From: Methanospirillum lacunae
Lineage (GTDB): Archaea; Halobacteriota; Methanomicrobia; Methanomicrobiales; Methanospirillaceae
Assembly: GCF_046195335.1 (NCBI RefSeq)
Contig: NZ_CP176093.1
Length of the DNA: 64,000 nt
Reading direction: 5' to 3' (one strand)
Part shown: positions 42,822 through 52,362 of the stretch, piece by piece
How the letters are laid out: each line of letters starts with the position of its first letter
Position numbering within the stretch: the stretch's first letter is position 1
The notes under the pieces: generated by a model
The model's input: only the letters and a program-made list of their open reading frames with translations
Told to the model about the DNA's origin: nothing
Database searches by the model: none
Translations under genes and position numbers: made by a program

Positions 42822-44681
42822 TCAATATAAATCATTATGAGTTTGACTATTAGTTTCAAAATAGAACATTGTGTAAAACCCATTTTTGGGATCCTTAATG
42901 ATCTTAATGGTAGGATCAAAATCCGGAGTGTTTGGAAGAGGAGCATTCCACACCTGATCAGTTAACTCACTGGGTGGAACAAAAATTGTTTCACCGTCAT
43001 TAGTGATATGTGCTGATACGTTCATATCGGGCATTGAAGGAAGTAGCCCTTTTTCATTTATTTTTAATAAACCGGTATCCTGATACAATCCAAGAAAAGT
43101 AATACCTGAAAAAATGATACATCCCATAATAAAATATTTTTTCCAGGTATTGCTCAATCGGGGATTAGGATATTTTATTTTTAAAAATGGGTACACAAAT
43201 AATAGTAATGGAAAAGAATAAAGAAATCCAATTCCAAATCTGGGTTCTGGCGCTGAAACGAACCAGAATAGTAACCCTACAATTGTCACTAATAATGGAT
43301 ATAACATTATCAGGAAAGAGTTATTCCAATCTAAAATGATGTCTGAATTGTAAATATTATATAAAAAAATGAGTGTTACTATACATGCCACAATAATTAG
43401 TCCAATGCACAAAAAAAACCTGGGCGTAGTAATAATACGATGGAACCATTCATTCATCCATGAAATAGTACCTAATGACTCCATATAGTTTGGGCCAGGA
43501 AGTCTTGCCCATCCTGTTATGGCGTCTGCTTCAGCTTTTGTTTGTTGAGCAGAAACGGACCATGGAAAAAAAGATAACGAACCATATGATAATGGATAAA
43601 TTGGGTTTCCAGATAGTAATATTCCCCTTATAATCAAAGGGATAGTTAAAAGGAAAAATATTAGGTAGCAATATTCAGGTATTGATCTCAACATGGTTTT
43701 TAGATCTGTAAAAAAAGTAAAGAGACCTGAGTTTTTTATATGGTTTAAATTAATTATCCTGATGAAAACTGCCAACAGTGTCATCGGTATCATAATCACT
43801 GCAGATAATTTAATGGCAGTAGAAAAGAGTGCCAGAATGAATGGTGCCCAGGTACAAAAATCATAAAGATCCGTTTTTTCTTCGATCATTTTTATGAGAA
43901 AGAAGAATTGAACCAACGTTAAAATGAAAACCGGGTAATCTGGAGATGGATTTGATAAATAGAATCTGGATTCAAATATTACCGGAAGTATGGAAAGAAG
44001 GAGAAACATTTCATGAGCAGATAATGGGTTTAATCCACCCTGTAATTGTTTAACGATACCTTTCAATGAGGAAGAAGACATTTCACTCCATCTGTCCTGT
44101 ATGACTTCTGTCACCAGAGTTGAGTAAAAGAAGAAAAGAATTGCATTGATTATAAAAACTGGTCGATTAAACCATATTACACTCTGATCTATCATGGCAC
44201 TGATGGGGAGCCATGCGCAATTAAACCCCAACCTCCCATGCAGATTTGCGAGGCCTAATGGAATTGGGTATTCAATCATCCATTTTATTGCAGGAAGGTG
44301 GTAAAGGCCTGTATCTGTTCCATGAATCCAATTATATACAGTACAGTAAAAAAGAAATAGAACACCAAAAAAAAGGGCTAATATTGAGAATTTCTGCTGA
44401 ATTCTGATCTTATTCGTAATTAGATGAATACTTGTCATAACAATCCCTACAAAAAGGATTGCAATTGAGATTTCAGATGATATTGGAATAAATATATTTA
44501 TCAAACTTGTTAATACGAAGATAATGATAAAACCAAAGATTCCATAATTCCAAATCAGATATTTATGGATCGGATACTTTTTTAGAACGTAGGTCGCAAA
44601 AAATGAGCCATATCCAAATAATGAAACAATCCAGGCAAAAAAGAGGAGAATTAATATAATTAGCTGTAAGGCAGGGTTCAT
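42822..44681 (-). CDS. Polytopic membrane protein, GT-C-like, copy A
   Basis: 619 residues with about 12-13 hydrophobic segments. Conserved blocks: 'DTGLYHLPAIKWMIEYPIPL', 'GLANLHGRLGFNCAWLP', 'SNPSPDYPVFILTL', 'IRGILLSGNPIYPLSYGSL', 'ITGWARLPGP', and a C-terminal outer tail with 'DQVWNAPLPNTPDFDP'. The first block sits in an early loop, where GT-C enzymes keep catalytic acids. It resembles a family I recall as LIC_10190-type membrane proteins of polysaccharide loci, function unknown. It is strongly similar to the protein at 48183-49985. It converges on the six-gene operon with 4 bases between stops. Confidence 0.75.
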   Translation of the reverse strand: MNPALQLIILILLFFAWIVSLFGYGSFFATYVLKKYPIHKYLIWNYGIFGFIIIFVLTSLINIFIPISSEISIAILFVGIVMTSIHLITNKIRIQQKFSILALFFGVLFLFYCTVYNWIHGTDTGLYHLPAIKWMIEYPIPLGLANLHGRLGFNCAWLPISAMIDQSVIWFNRPVFIINAILFFFYSTLVTEVIQDRWSEMSSSSLKGIVKQLQGGLNPLSAHEMFLLLSILPVIFESRFYLSNPSPDYPVFILTLVQFFFLIKMIEEKTDLYDFCTWAPFILALFSTAIKLSAVIMIPMTLLAVFIRIINLNHIKNSGLFTFFTDLKTMLRSIPEYCYLIFFLLTIPLIIRGILLSGNPIYPLSYGSLSFFPWSVSAQQTKAEADAITGWARLPGPNYMESLGTISWMNEWFHRIITTPRFFLCIGLIIVACIVTLIFLYNIYNSDIILDWNNSFLIMLYPLLVTIVGLLFWFVSAPEPRFGIGFLYSFPLLLFVYPFLKIKYPNPRLSNTWKKYFIMGCIIFSGITFLGLYQDTGLLKINEKGLLPSMPDMNVSAHITNDGETIFVPPSELTDQVWNAPLPNTPDFDPTIKIIKDPKNGFYTMFYFETNSQTHNDLY

Positions 44682-45248
44682 TATTATGAATATGTTGGGT
44701 GAATTCTTTTTTATATTTTGGTAATTTTTTCTCCCGATTCGACTAAATCATAGGGTTTTACAGTTAATCATAATAATATAGAATTGCAACACCAGAAACT
44801 TAAGAATTTGTTTAATTCAAGTAGAGCAATTGAAAACAGTACAAAAATTCAGAATTTACTCAGAAAATTGGTTAAATTTTTTAATGACTCGGCTGATTGT
44901 ATTTCTTTACGTTTAAAAATTGAGGATTTATTAGCATTTAACAAAAATGCAGTTATATGGGAGCCTTTATATAGTTACACTAAAACATCAGCCCATATAA
45001 CTGCAAAATTGAATTCACTATTATTGGGAATAATGTTTTTACCTGATTCAGACGTAAAAAGAAAATTAAACATGTTGCTGAGTGATGAGTTTAGGAGGGA
45101 ACTAATCCTATTCATACATGTGAAAAAAACCGTGGTTTTTTCGCTATCTTGATAAAATGAAATGAAAGACCTATTAAAAAATTAAACTCCTTACAGGCGG
45201 TGTTTAATGAATACTTACTTCTACTATCTTCTCACGATGTGATTTTCA
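44682..45248. other. AT-rich gap with one doubtful frame
   Basis: A 122-codon plus-strand frame (44784-45152) opens with TTG, has no ribosome site and no recognised motif ('NAVIWEPLYSYTKTSAHI' in the middle). It may be a small real gene or a remnant. Nothing else is seen in the gap. Confidence 0.3.
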
Positions 45249-46067
45249 TTAAGGATCATGATGTCTTTTTGTTAATATTATCATAGGATATTGACCATAT
45301 TTACAGAAAAGTTTAGGAAACCTCTCTTCAAGATAATACAGAATTTTCAGAATTTTTTTTCCCAATTTATTATTTGGAATTAACAATTTTTGAGTTGAAC
45401 TATCGAAAGAACGCCAAGGAACCATTTTTATTGTGGCAATTTCATCAAATCTTCTCCACCATTTATTTGGATGTGGATAAAAATATAGATCATTTACTGT
45501 TCCTCCTTCCTTTTCTCTTTTTTTTCGATTAATAATTCTCAACAGTCCCTTTGCTATCCAGTTATTAAGGAAAAATGCATTTGGATTTGAATATACAATA
45601 ATTATATTTTTCCCAGGTTTAGTAACATCAATTAATTTTCTAATAACTTCATCTTGATTATCTTTATCGATATGATAAATTGTGTGAAGACTAACTGAAC
45701 AATCAAAAAAATTTTTCTTTAGATCAATGTCCAAAAAATTACCACAAATAAAGACTCCATGATCACCAATCTTCGCTTTCGCTTGATCTAATGCTCCTTG
45801 AGAAAGATCAACACAATATCTAAATAAAAAATTTTTAGAATATTCTAAATATTCTTTATATTGAATAGGCCCAGATGCCATATCTAGGATATTAACTCCA
45901 AAATCAGGAATATATTTAAGAACTCTTAATCTACATTTACTCACATATTCACGTGAGTTCTCTCTCAAATCTTCAAATCTTATAGCATCTTCTGTTTCAT
46001 TTCCACTTATAATCCATCCGATTTCATCATAAAACGTTTTTACCGATATTTCCACATTATTTCTCAT
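45249..46067 (-). CDS. Class I SAM methyltransferase
   Basis: 272 residues. AdoMet motif I is 'GVNILDMASGPIQYKEYL', with SG in place of the usual CG; motif II region 'CVDLSQGALDQAKAKIG', and 'FDCSVSLHTIYHIDKDNQ' corresponds to motif IV. The C-terminal part is basic and aromatic. Substrate unknown, likely a sugar in this locus. The reading frame is very AT-rich compared with the first 29 kb. Confidence 0.78.
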   Translation of the reverse strand: MRNNVEISVKTFYDEIGWIISGNETEDAIRFEDLRENSREYVSKCRLRVLKYIPDFGVNILDMASGPIQYKEYLEYSKNFLFRYCVDLSQGALDQAKAKIGDHGVFICGNFLDIDLKKNFFDCSVSLHTIYHIDKDNQDEVIRKLIDVTKPGKNIIIVYSNPNAFFLNNWIAKGLLRIINRKKREKEGGTVNDLYFYPHPNKWWRRFDEIATIKMVPWRSFDSSTQKLLIPNNKLGKKILKILYYLEERFPKLFCKYGQYPMIILTKRHHDP

Positions 46068-46569
46068 AAAAAAGCCTTATAATATAATATCATTGGTTAG
46101 ATTAAATTTACGGACGATATAAAATTGCATTTATTTGCTAGAATCTATCCAACTAGTCAATATAGCACCCTCCTAAACATACCAATCAGCGGTCAGTTTA
46201 ATTTTCTTTTTATGTCTGAATCAGTTAATAACGAGAATCCCAATAAAAGTGAGTGCATTTAAGTATCCAGTATTTGCTTTTATAATAATCAATTTTTATA
46301 ATTTGTTCATTATCACCTATAGGCGAAAGTGACACCAATACAAGGTTCTGTGAAAATCATTATTCATATTTTTATTACAGCATATTATAAATCATTACGT
46401 AAGAAAATTAATGCGTGAAACTTTGATTTTACCAACTCAAGGAAGAATGAAAGAAAAAAAATCTCCCGATTATACCATTCTTAAACTTCGATGATAAAGC
46501 AGATTAGCGTTCATATATTGGTGGATGTATATCTCCATCTTATATTAGTAATTATTACTAGAGTTTAAG
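46068..46569. other. AT-rich gap, nothing recognised
   Basis: About 500 bases between divergent genes. No frame with a plausible product, no RNA gene and no clear repeat is seen. Promoters for both flanking genes are probably inside but cannot be placed with confidence. Confidence 0.4.
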
Positions 46570-48144
46570 ATGGAATTATTAATGGACGGAAAAAAAAACT
46601 TTAAGGACCCCAACAACATTGTTATTTTTTTTGTTCTCATTTTTTTCCTCATATATTATTTAATATTTAGGTGGGATAGTGTTTTCTGGGCACCATTGAC
46701 CCCTACAGATGCATCTCATTATGTTGAAATCGCAGTTCATTTAACTCAAGGAGAAATCTTCCAGTCAGGTGGGTTTCCTTTTGGGTTTCCAGCACTTCTT
46801 GCCCTATCAATTTTAATAATGGGACCTGGAAGTTTTTCTTTGCAATTCCCTATTATTATTTGTTTAGTCCTGTGCCTTCTCGTTTTATATTTAATAGCAA
46901 AAAAGAAAATTGGTGTTTTGAATTCACTAATTTTAGTTTTTTTGGTAGGATTCTCGCCGTATCTTTTAATCTATAAAGGATGGGTGATGTCAGAAATCCC
47001 TTTCACTCTTGTGTTTCTATTTTTTGTGTTTCTCCTTGATAGAAATTATAACCCATATAATCATACTGCAAATCCCTTTGAAAATATATGTATAGGTATA
47101 TCGGTTGGAATAGGATGTATGATTAGATCTGTAGGATATGTCCTGATACCGATTTTATTAATCACTCAACTAATTCATTTATTTATTGAAAACGATTATT
47201 CAAAAAAGAAATTATTTTCTCTATTCACTCCATATTTTGTGTTTGCTCTAATTTATATACCATATCTAATCATTTTTCGGTTTTGGGGACAGAAATACAC
47301 CAGCCATACATATGGATGGTGGCAATGGGTTTATGCTAATATTTCGGGGTATGCAACGTGTCTTACAGTTTATTTTCCCGGAGGTAATTATTACTGGATT
47401 AATTCCCTTTTCTATACACTCTTTGTCTGTTTTCTTCTCTATTCTTTATCTGTTTTTTTTCGAAAAGAATATCCCATAATTATTTCCTTTTTTATTTATC
47501 TAATAGTTATAACACTCTGGCCTTTTGACCAAAGAGAACGATTTATTCTTCCAGTCTTCCCCATCTTTATTTACCTTGCCATTCGGGGTATTGATCACAT
47601 TCAAGAAGTAATTTCTAGGTGTTTTGATCACGGTAACTTGCGTAGCAGATTATCTAAAGTTATTTTACCCGTTATTTGTGTTATATTTATTTTTGCTACC
47701 CTCTATTGTGATATACCCCTCTTTGTCAATCAATATCATATTTTTGGTGAACACCAAGCAATTATACAAAGAGATGAAGGTAATGACATTTTCCGTCCGT
47801 ATGGTTACTTAAATTCATTAGATACGAATGAAAGTATGGAATTATTCCATTATATTAAAGGTAATATGGAAAAAACCAGTACAATCGCATTTCAGTTTAA
47901 TGGATATCTAATGATGTATGTGGGTAAATTTACACCATGTGGATATCCAATAACTTCTTCGAGAGATGTGGAATTGATTCCAATAGCACAAAAATGTCAT
48001 TCAGATTTTATTATTATTCATAACATTGATGAGGATGCAATAAAAATTTTAAACAGTGACACTAGATATCACCGAGTTTTTTTAAATACTATCTATAGTG
48101 TCTATAGCCATAATATTTTGAATTCTACGGACAATTCAAATTAA
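46570..48144 (+). CDS. GT-C family membrane glycosyltransferase
   Basis: 524 residues with about ten hydrophobic segments in the first 390 residues and a soluble C-terminal part of about 130. The first outer loop carries 'APLTPTDASHYVEIAVHLTQ' with Asp before the second helix, the position of the catalytic Asp in PMT/ArnT-type GT-C enzymes; 'GGFPFGFPALLAL' follows. It would transfer a sugar from a lipid carrier at the outer membrane face. Acceptor unknown. Start ATG 46570; ATG 46582 is possible. Confidence 0.7.
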   Translation: MELLMDGKKNFKDPNNIVIFFVLIFFLIYYLIFRWDSVFWAPLTPTDASHYVEIAVHLTQGEIFQSGGFPFGFPALLALSILIMGPGSFSLQFPIIICLVLCLLVLYLIAKKKIGVLNSLILVFLVGFSPYLLIYKGWVMSEIPFTLVFLFFVFLLDRNYNPYNHTANPFENICIGISVGIGCMIRSVGYVLIPILLITQLIHLFIENDYSKKKLFSLFTPYFVFALIYIPYLIIFRFWGQKYTSHTYGWWQWVYANISGYATCLTVYFPGGNYYWINSLFYTLFVCFLLYSLSVFFRKEYPIIISFFIYLIVITLWPFDQRERFILPVFPIFIYLAIRGIDHIQEVISRCFDHGNLRSRLSKVILPVICVIFIFATLYCDIPLFVNQYHIFGEHQAIIQRDEGNDIFRPYGYLNSLDTNESMELFHYIKGNMEKTSTIAFQFNGYLMMYVGKFTPCGYPITSSRDVELIPIAQKCHSDFIIIHNIDEDAIKILNSDTRYHRVFLNTIYSVYSHNILNSTDNSN

Positions 48145-48182
48145 AGGGTTATTTCAGACAATCCCTTTGTTATTGCAATTCT

Positions 48183-49985
48183 TTATTCGTTAGTGGTAAA
48201 CATGATATATTGTCTGGTGATCCTATCCCGGGTTATCGATAAATTTTCATCAAAATATATTGAATTTGGAAGAGGGAGATTCCATGTTTGATCAGTATTT
48301 TCTGGAATAATAATTCTTTCTCCGCTATTGGTGGTATTTATAGTATATGAAACCTCTGGAAATACTGGGATTTCACCATTGTTATTAAATAATCCTACGT
48401 AATATGGCCCCATCAACGTAGCTGAGATAAGGAATTGTCCGATGAGAATTACAATAAGGATTTTAACCAAATAGGATGAAAATGGTCTTTTTAGTATTAT
48501 ATACGGAAATAATAAAATAACAATTGGCAACGCATATAGAAATCCTAAAGCGAATCGAGTGTCTGGAGCACTCATAAACCAAAAGGTGAGTCCCGCAAGG
48601 ATTAATACAAGAGGATAGCATGAGATGATAATTTTTTTACTCTCTTGTAATTCCATTTCAGGTTTCACTGAAAAATACAATACAATTCCTACTAAAATTA
48701 GTGCTCCACTGACTGTCACAATCAAAGGCATTTGGTGTACAATAAATTGGTCTATCCAATCCCATATCCAAGAGTTATTACCAAGTGAATCTTTATAATG
48801 AACTCCAGGAAGTCTAGCCCAGGCAGTAACATCCTCTGCTGCAACTCTAGTTGTTTCAGCAGAAGTAGCCCATGGTAAATAACTTTGTGAACCTATTGCT
48901 ATAGGAAAAATCGGATTACCAGAGAGAATAATCCCCCTTATTGTCATGGGAATAAAAATGATCAGAAAAAAAAACCAACAATATCTAGGTATATTACGTA
49001 AAAAAGGGAAAATTGTTTTCGGTAGTATTGGCATCTCAACTAATTCCCTCGTTGATCTGATTTTTATTTGAGAAAAAAACAAAAAAAGTGCAGACATTAA
49101 TAAGAGTAATATCGCTGATAATTTTATTGCAAATGCGAATGATGCAATTATGATTGAAATCCATGTTTGAAAATTATCGACTTCTGTTTCCTCTTCAACT
49201 AATTCAATTGCATTTCCTATCACTGTCAGTGTTAAGAGGAATATTGGAAAATCTGGTGAGGGGCTTGATAAGAATATTGGTGTCACATAGGTTACCGGAA
49301 GAATGGTCAATAAGAAAAACCAGTCCTTACAGTTCAGTGATCTAACAAACGTGGATATTTTTGAAGTAGATATTGAGAATATGTTCTGGCGGATTTCTTT
49401 GATGAATGGCTTTAAAATATCCCCAATAAGAGTTGTATAGAAAAAAAGAAGTATCCCATTGATCAAAAAAATGGGCCTATTCAATAATATACTCCCTTGA
49501 TCAATTAAGGCACTTAATGGAAACCAGATACTATTAAACCCAAATCGAAAATGAAGGTTAGCCAGGCCAAAGGGTGTTATATTATTGATAATCCATTTAA
49601 TTGCAGGCAGATGATATAGTCCAGTGTCATAATAGTTAGACCATCCAAAAATTACTGCATAATAAATGATGAATGTGACTAATCCATATAATACAATTAT
49701 CTGATAATTTGGCTTTATTTTGATAAACTGTATGGATCCAAGAATTAATCCAATTATTAGAATAATACTTGCAATTAAAAGAGAAATTGGTAAGAAAATA
49801 TTAATAATTGTTATTAAAGAACTTAAAAAAATGAGACCAAATAATCCTGATATCCAAATGATATTACTCGGAATAGGGCACTTCAAGGTGAAGAGTTTCG
49901 CAATGTAATGGCCATAACTATAAACCGCAACAATCCATCCCACAAAAAGAATGTAAAAAATTATGAAGTATAAAATATTGTCCAT
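48183..49985 (-). CDS. Polytopic membrane protein, GT-C-like, copy B
   Basis: 600 residues, about 12-13 hydrophobic segments, strongly similar to the protein at 42822-44681. Shared blocks: 'DTGLYHLPAIKWIINNITPF', 'GLANLHFRFGFNSIWFPL', 'SSPSPDFPIFLLTL', 'IRGIILSGNPIFPIAIGSQ', 'VTAWARLPGV' and the outer tail 'TDQTWNLPLPNSIYFDE'. The last block is almost the same in both copies, which suggests a conserved outer-face site. Function unknown; a glycan transferase or polymerase role would fit the locus. It converges on the GT-C gene before it. Confidence 0.75.
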   Translation of the reverse strand: MDNILYFIIFYILFVGWIVAVYSYGHYIAKLFTLKCPIPSNIIWISGLFGLIFLSSLITIINIFLPISLLIASIILIIGLILGSIQFIKIKPNYQIIVLYGLVTFIIYYAVIFGWSNYYDTGLYHLPAIKWIINNITPFGLANLHFRFGFNSIWFPLSALIDQGSILLNRPIFLINGILLFFYTTLIGDILKPFIKEIRQNIFSISTSKISTFVRSLNCKDWFFLLTILPVTYVTPIFLSSPSPDFPIFLLTLTVIGNAIELVEEETEVDNFQTWISIIIASFAFAIKLSAILLLLMSALFLFFSQIKIRSTRELVEMPILPKTIFPFLRNIPRYCWFFFLIIFIPMTIRGIILSGNPIFPIAIGSQSYLPWATSAETTRVAAEDVTAWARLPGVHYKDSLGNNSWIWDWIDQFIVHQMPLIVTVSGALILVGIVLYFSVKPEMELQESKKIIISCYPLVLILAGLTFWFMSAPDTRFALGFLYALPIVILLFPYIILKRPFSSYLVKILIVILIGQFLISATLMGPYYVGLFNNNGEIPVFPEVSYTINTTNSGERIIIPENTDQTWNLPLPNSIYFDENLSITRDRITRQYIMFTTNE

Positions 49986-50073
49986 TTTTATATAATGTTG
50001 GAATAATGTTTAAACTGGAAAACTAAATACTCTTTGAAGTTTTTTATTAACATTAGATTAATTCTCACTTATG

Positions 50074-50081
50074 TTTATATA
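50074..50081 (+). promoter_or_regulatory. TATA box for the GT4-GT2 pair
   Basis: TTTATATA lies 26 bases before ATG 50100 and 35 before ATG 50109. Transcription would start at about 50100-50106, so the long frame beginning at 50034 cannot be the translated start if this box is used. Confidence 0.45.
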
Positions 50082-50099
50082 TCATTTCTCAAACCTTTT

Positions 50100-51482
50100 A
50101 TGAATAATATGTTGATAATTCAAGTAAATACTTCTGATATTTCCTGTGGTGGGGCAGAACAAATCAGTTGGCGACTACATGATTATTATAAAAAAAATAA
50201 TTATGAATCGTATTTAGTAGTGGGTAAAAAGAATTCTTTTGAAACTACGGTTATTCAGATTCTAAATCAACATGTAAAATATGTTCAAATAATAGAAAAT
50301 TGCCTTGGTAAAAAGGCCATAAATGATAAAGTTAATGGGAAAAGATCAATAACGCAAATGATTTATGATAGACGGTGGTTTATCGCTCAAACATTGCGTA
50401 GTATTCTAGATCCACAACTTATTATTTCTGATATAAAAGGGTATGAAGACTTTTCATATTCTGGCATCTGGGTTCTTTCATCACTTTTTTCAAATGGAAA
50501 TGAAATATTTCATCTTCACAACTTACACGCCCGATATTTTGATTTAAATGCATTACCATTTTTATCTTCTCAATCTCCAGTAATCATAACTCTACATGAT
50601 CTCTGGTGTTTTACTGGTCATTGTGCTATTCCTTTGAATTGTGAGAGATGGAAAACCGGGTGTGGTAATTGTCCTGGTTTACATCTCTACCCTCAAATAC
50701 TCCATGATTCATCTCATAAAAATTGGTTGCATAAGAAACATGTATTTGAGTCATGTAACCTGTATATTGCTACTCCAAGTAAATGGCTTATGGATCAGGT
50801 AGGACATTCATTTTTAAAAAATACAGCAATGGACTGCCGTGTTATTCCTAATGGTGTTGATACATCAATATTTTATCCCCGCTCAAAGGAATATTCACGA
50901 AAAACTCTTGGACTGCCTAATAGTATAAAGATATTGCTTTTTGTCGCCAATGGAATCCGGAAAAACCCCTGGAAAGATTACATAACTTTTAAAAGGGCAG
51001 TAGAACTTTTATCAAATAAATATTCGGGAAAAATACTTGTTATAGGTCTTGGAGATAATACTCCGTCCTTGTTAATTAATGATATTGAGTTTCGGTTTGT
51101 TCCTTACCTCAATGATCCAAGTATTATAGCCCAATATTATTGTGCTGCTGATCTCTATGTACATCCTTCAAATTTTGAGACCTTTTCACTCACGATATTA
51201 GAAGCGAGAGCATGTAAAATTCCGGTTATTGCTAGCAATGTCTGTGCCATTCCGGAACAAATAATTGATGGAGTATCTGGATTTCTTTATTCTCCTGGGG
51301 ATTACCAAGATCTATCTGAAAAAATCCTTATGCTATTACAGGATTCAGAATTGGCCAGCCAATTTGCTGAGCGAGCATATTCTGATATTTTATCCCGGTA
51401 TACTGTGGAAATAATGGCAGAATCATATCTTTCGTGGTACAAGGAAATTAATGACAAAAGAGAAATTGGTGAGAAAGTTTGA
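50100..51482 (+). CDS. GT4 glycosyltransferase
   Basis: 460 residues from ATG 50100; ATG 50109 is also possible, while the frame back to 50034 lies across the TATA box. 'MLIIQVNTSDISCGGAEQIS' is the N-terminal glycine loop, 'SPVIITLHDLWCFTGHC' with several Cys (C-x5-C...C-x2-C) follows, and 'YVHPSNFETFSLTILEARAC' holds the E-x7-E motif. The WcaC/colanic-acid-type GT4 enzymes share 'HDLW.FTGHC'. Its stop overlaps a TTG start of the GT2 gene (TTGA). Confidence 0.85.
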   Translation: MNNMLIIQVNTSDISCGGAEQISWRLHDYYKKNNYESYLVVGKKNSFETTVIQILNQHVKYVQIIENCLGKKAINDKVNGKRSITQMIYDRRWFIAQTLRSILDPQLIISDIKGYEDFSYSGIWVLSSLFSNGNEIFHLHNLHARYFDLNALPFLSSQSPVIITLHDLWCFTGHCAIPLNCERWKTGCGNCPGLHLYPQILHDSSHKNWLHKKHVFESCNLYIATPSKWLMDQVGHSFLKNTAMDCRVIPNGVDTSIFYPRSKEYSRKTLGLPNSIKILLFVANGIRKNPWKDYITFKRAVELLSNKYSGKILVIGLGDNTPSLLINDIEFRFVPYLNDPSIIAQYYCAADLYVHPSNFETFSLTILEARACKIPVIASNVCAIPEQIIDGVSGFLYSPGDYQDLSEKILMLLQDSELASQFAERAYSDILSRYTVEIMAESYLSWYKEINDKREIGEKV

Positions 51483-52264
51483 AAATTTCGGTAATTACAG
51501 TCTGTCGTAATGCTGAAGAGGAAATCGAGAAAACCATATTATCGGTAATAAATCAAACCTATCAAAATTTTGAATATATAATTATTGATGGAGTTTCAAC
51601 AGATAATACACTCTCAATTTTATCACAATATAAAAAATTTATAAATGTACTGATATCTGAACCTGATCATGGTATTTATGATGCTATGAATAAGGGGATT
51701 ACCTACGCCACTGGTGACATTATATGTTTCATGAATGCTGGAGATTATTATTACTCATGTGATATTTTCCAAGAGGTGATTAATTCATTTAATAAATCCT
51801 TTCCCAAGCCTGATATTATTTATGGAGACACTCTCGTCCGATCAGAAGATAATAATGAAAACGTAGTGTCAGCACATCGGCGAACATTAACTGATTTTAT
51901 ATGGAGGGGGCCGATCTGCCATCAGTCAACTTTCGTGAATCGTAACTTATTTGGCCGAGGTTTTTCGAGACTATATCATATTTGTGCTGATTACGAGTGG
52001 TTATTATATTCGTTAATTTATCGGAACGCTCGTATTTCTTATATTCCCCGCCCTCTTTCAATCTATCAAATGGGAGGTTTCAGTGCTCAAAACCTATCAT
52101 TGTATGATCAGGAACAATCAAGAATAATATTAAAATACTTGTTAATTTCAATTTTTCGCGTTTCACCTAAAGAAATAATTTCATTATACGATCAGGTTGG
52201 CTCAAAAAATTTCTTTATTAGGATTGCATATTTAATCAGATTAGGCTATTTAAATGTGAAGTAG
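51479..52264 (+). CDS. GT2 glycosyltransferase
   Basis: 261 residues. 'ISVITVCRNAEEEIEKTI', 'YIIIDGVSTDNTLSIL', 'ISEPDHGIYDAMNKGI', 'GDIICFMNAGDYYY' (acid site before the acceptor loop) and 'HQSTFVNRNLFG' match the WcaE-like GT2 group, which often pairs with WcaC-like GT4 enzymes, as here. The start is TTG, sharing bases with the GT4 stop; GGTGAGAAAG just upstream may serve as ribosome site. Confidence 0.83.
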   Translation: MKISVITVCRNAEEEIEKTILSVINQTYQNFEYIIIDGVSTDNTLSILSQYKKFINVLISEPDHGIYDAMNKGITYATGDIICFMNAGDYYYSCDIFQEVINSFNKSFPKPDIIYGDTLVRSEDNNENVVSAHRRTLTDFIWRGPICHQSTFVNRNLFGRGFSRLYHICADYEWLLYSLIYRNARISYIPRPLSIYQMGGFSAQNLSLYDQEQSRIILKYLLISIFRVSPKEIISLYDQVGSKNFFIRIAYLIRLGYLNVK

Positions 52265-52362
52265 GAATAATGGATCGGTCAAAATTTTATGAAATTATTT
52301 ACATCGGTCGTTCATAAATACTTTGAATTATTAAATAGTTTTATTATGGACAGTTACGATTT

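Noticed and set aside
50034..50099. N-terminal extension of the GT4 gene
   Set aside because: The TATA box at 50074-50081 lies inside it, and the extension would precede the family's normal start.
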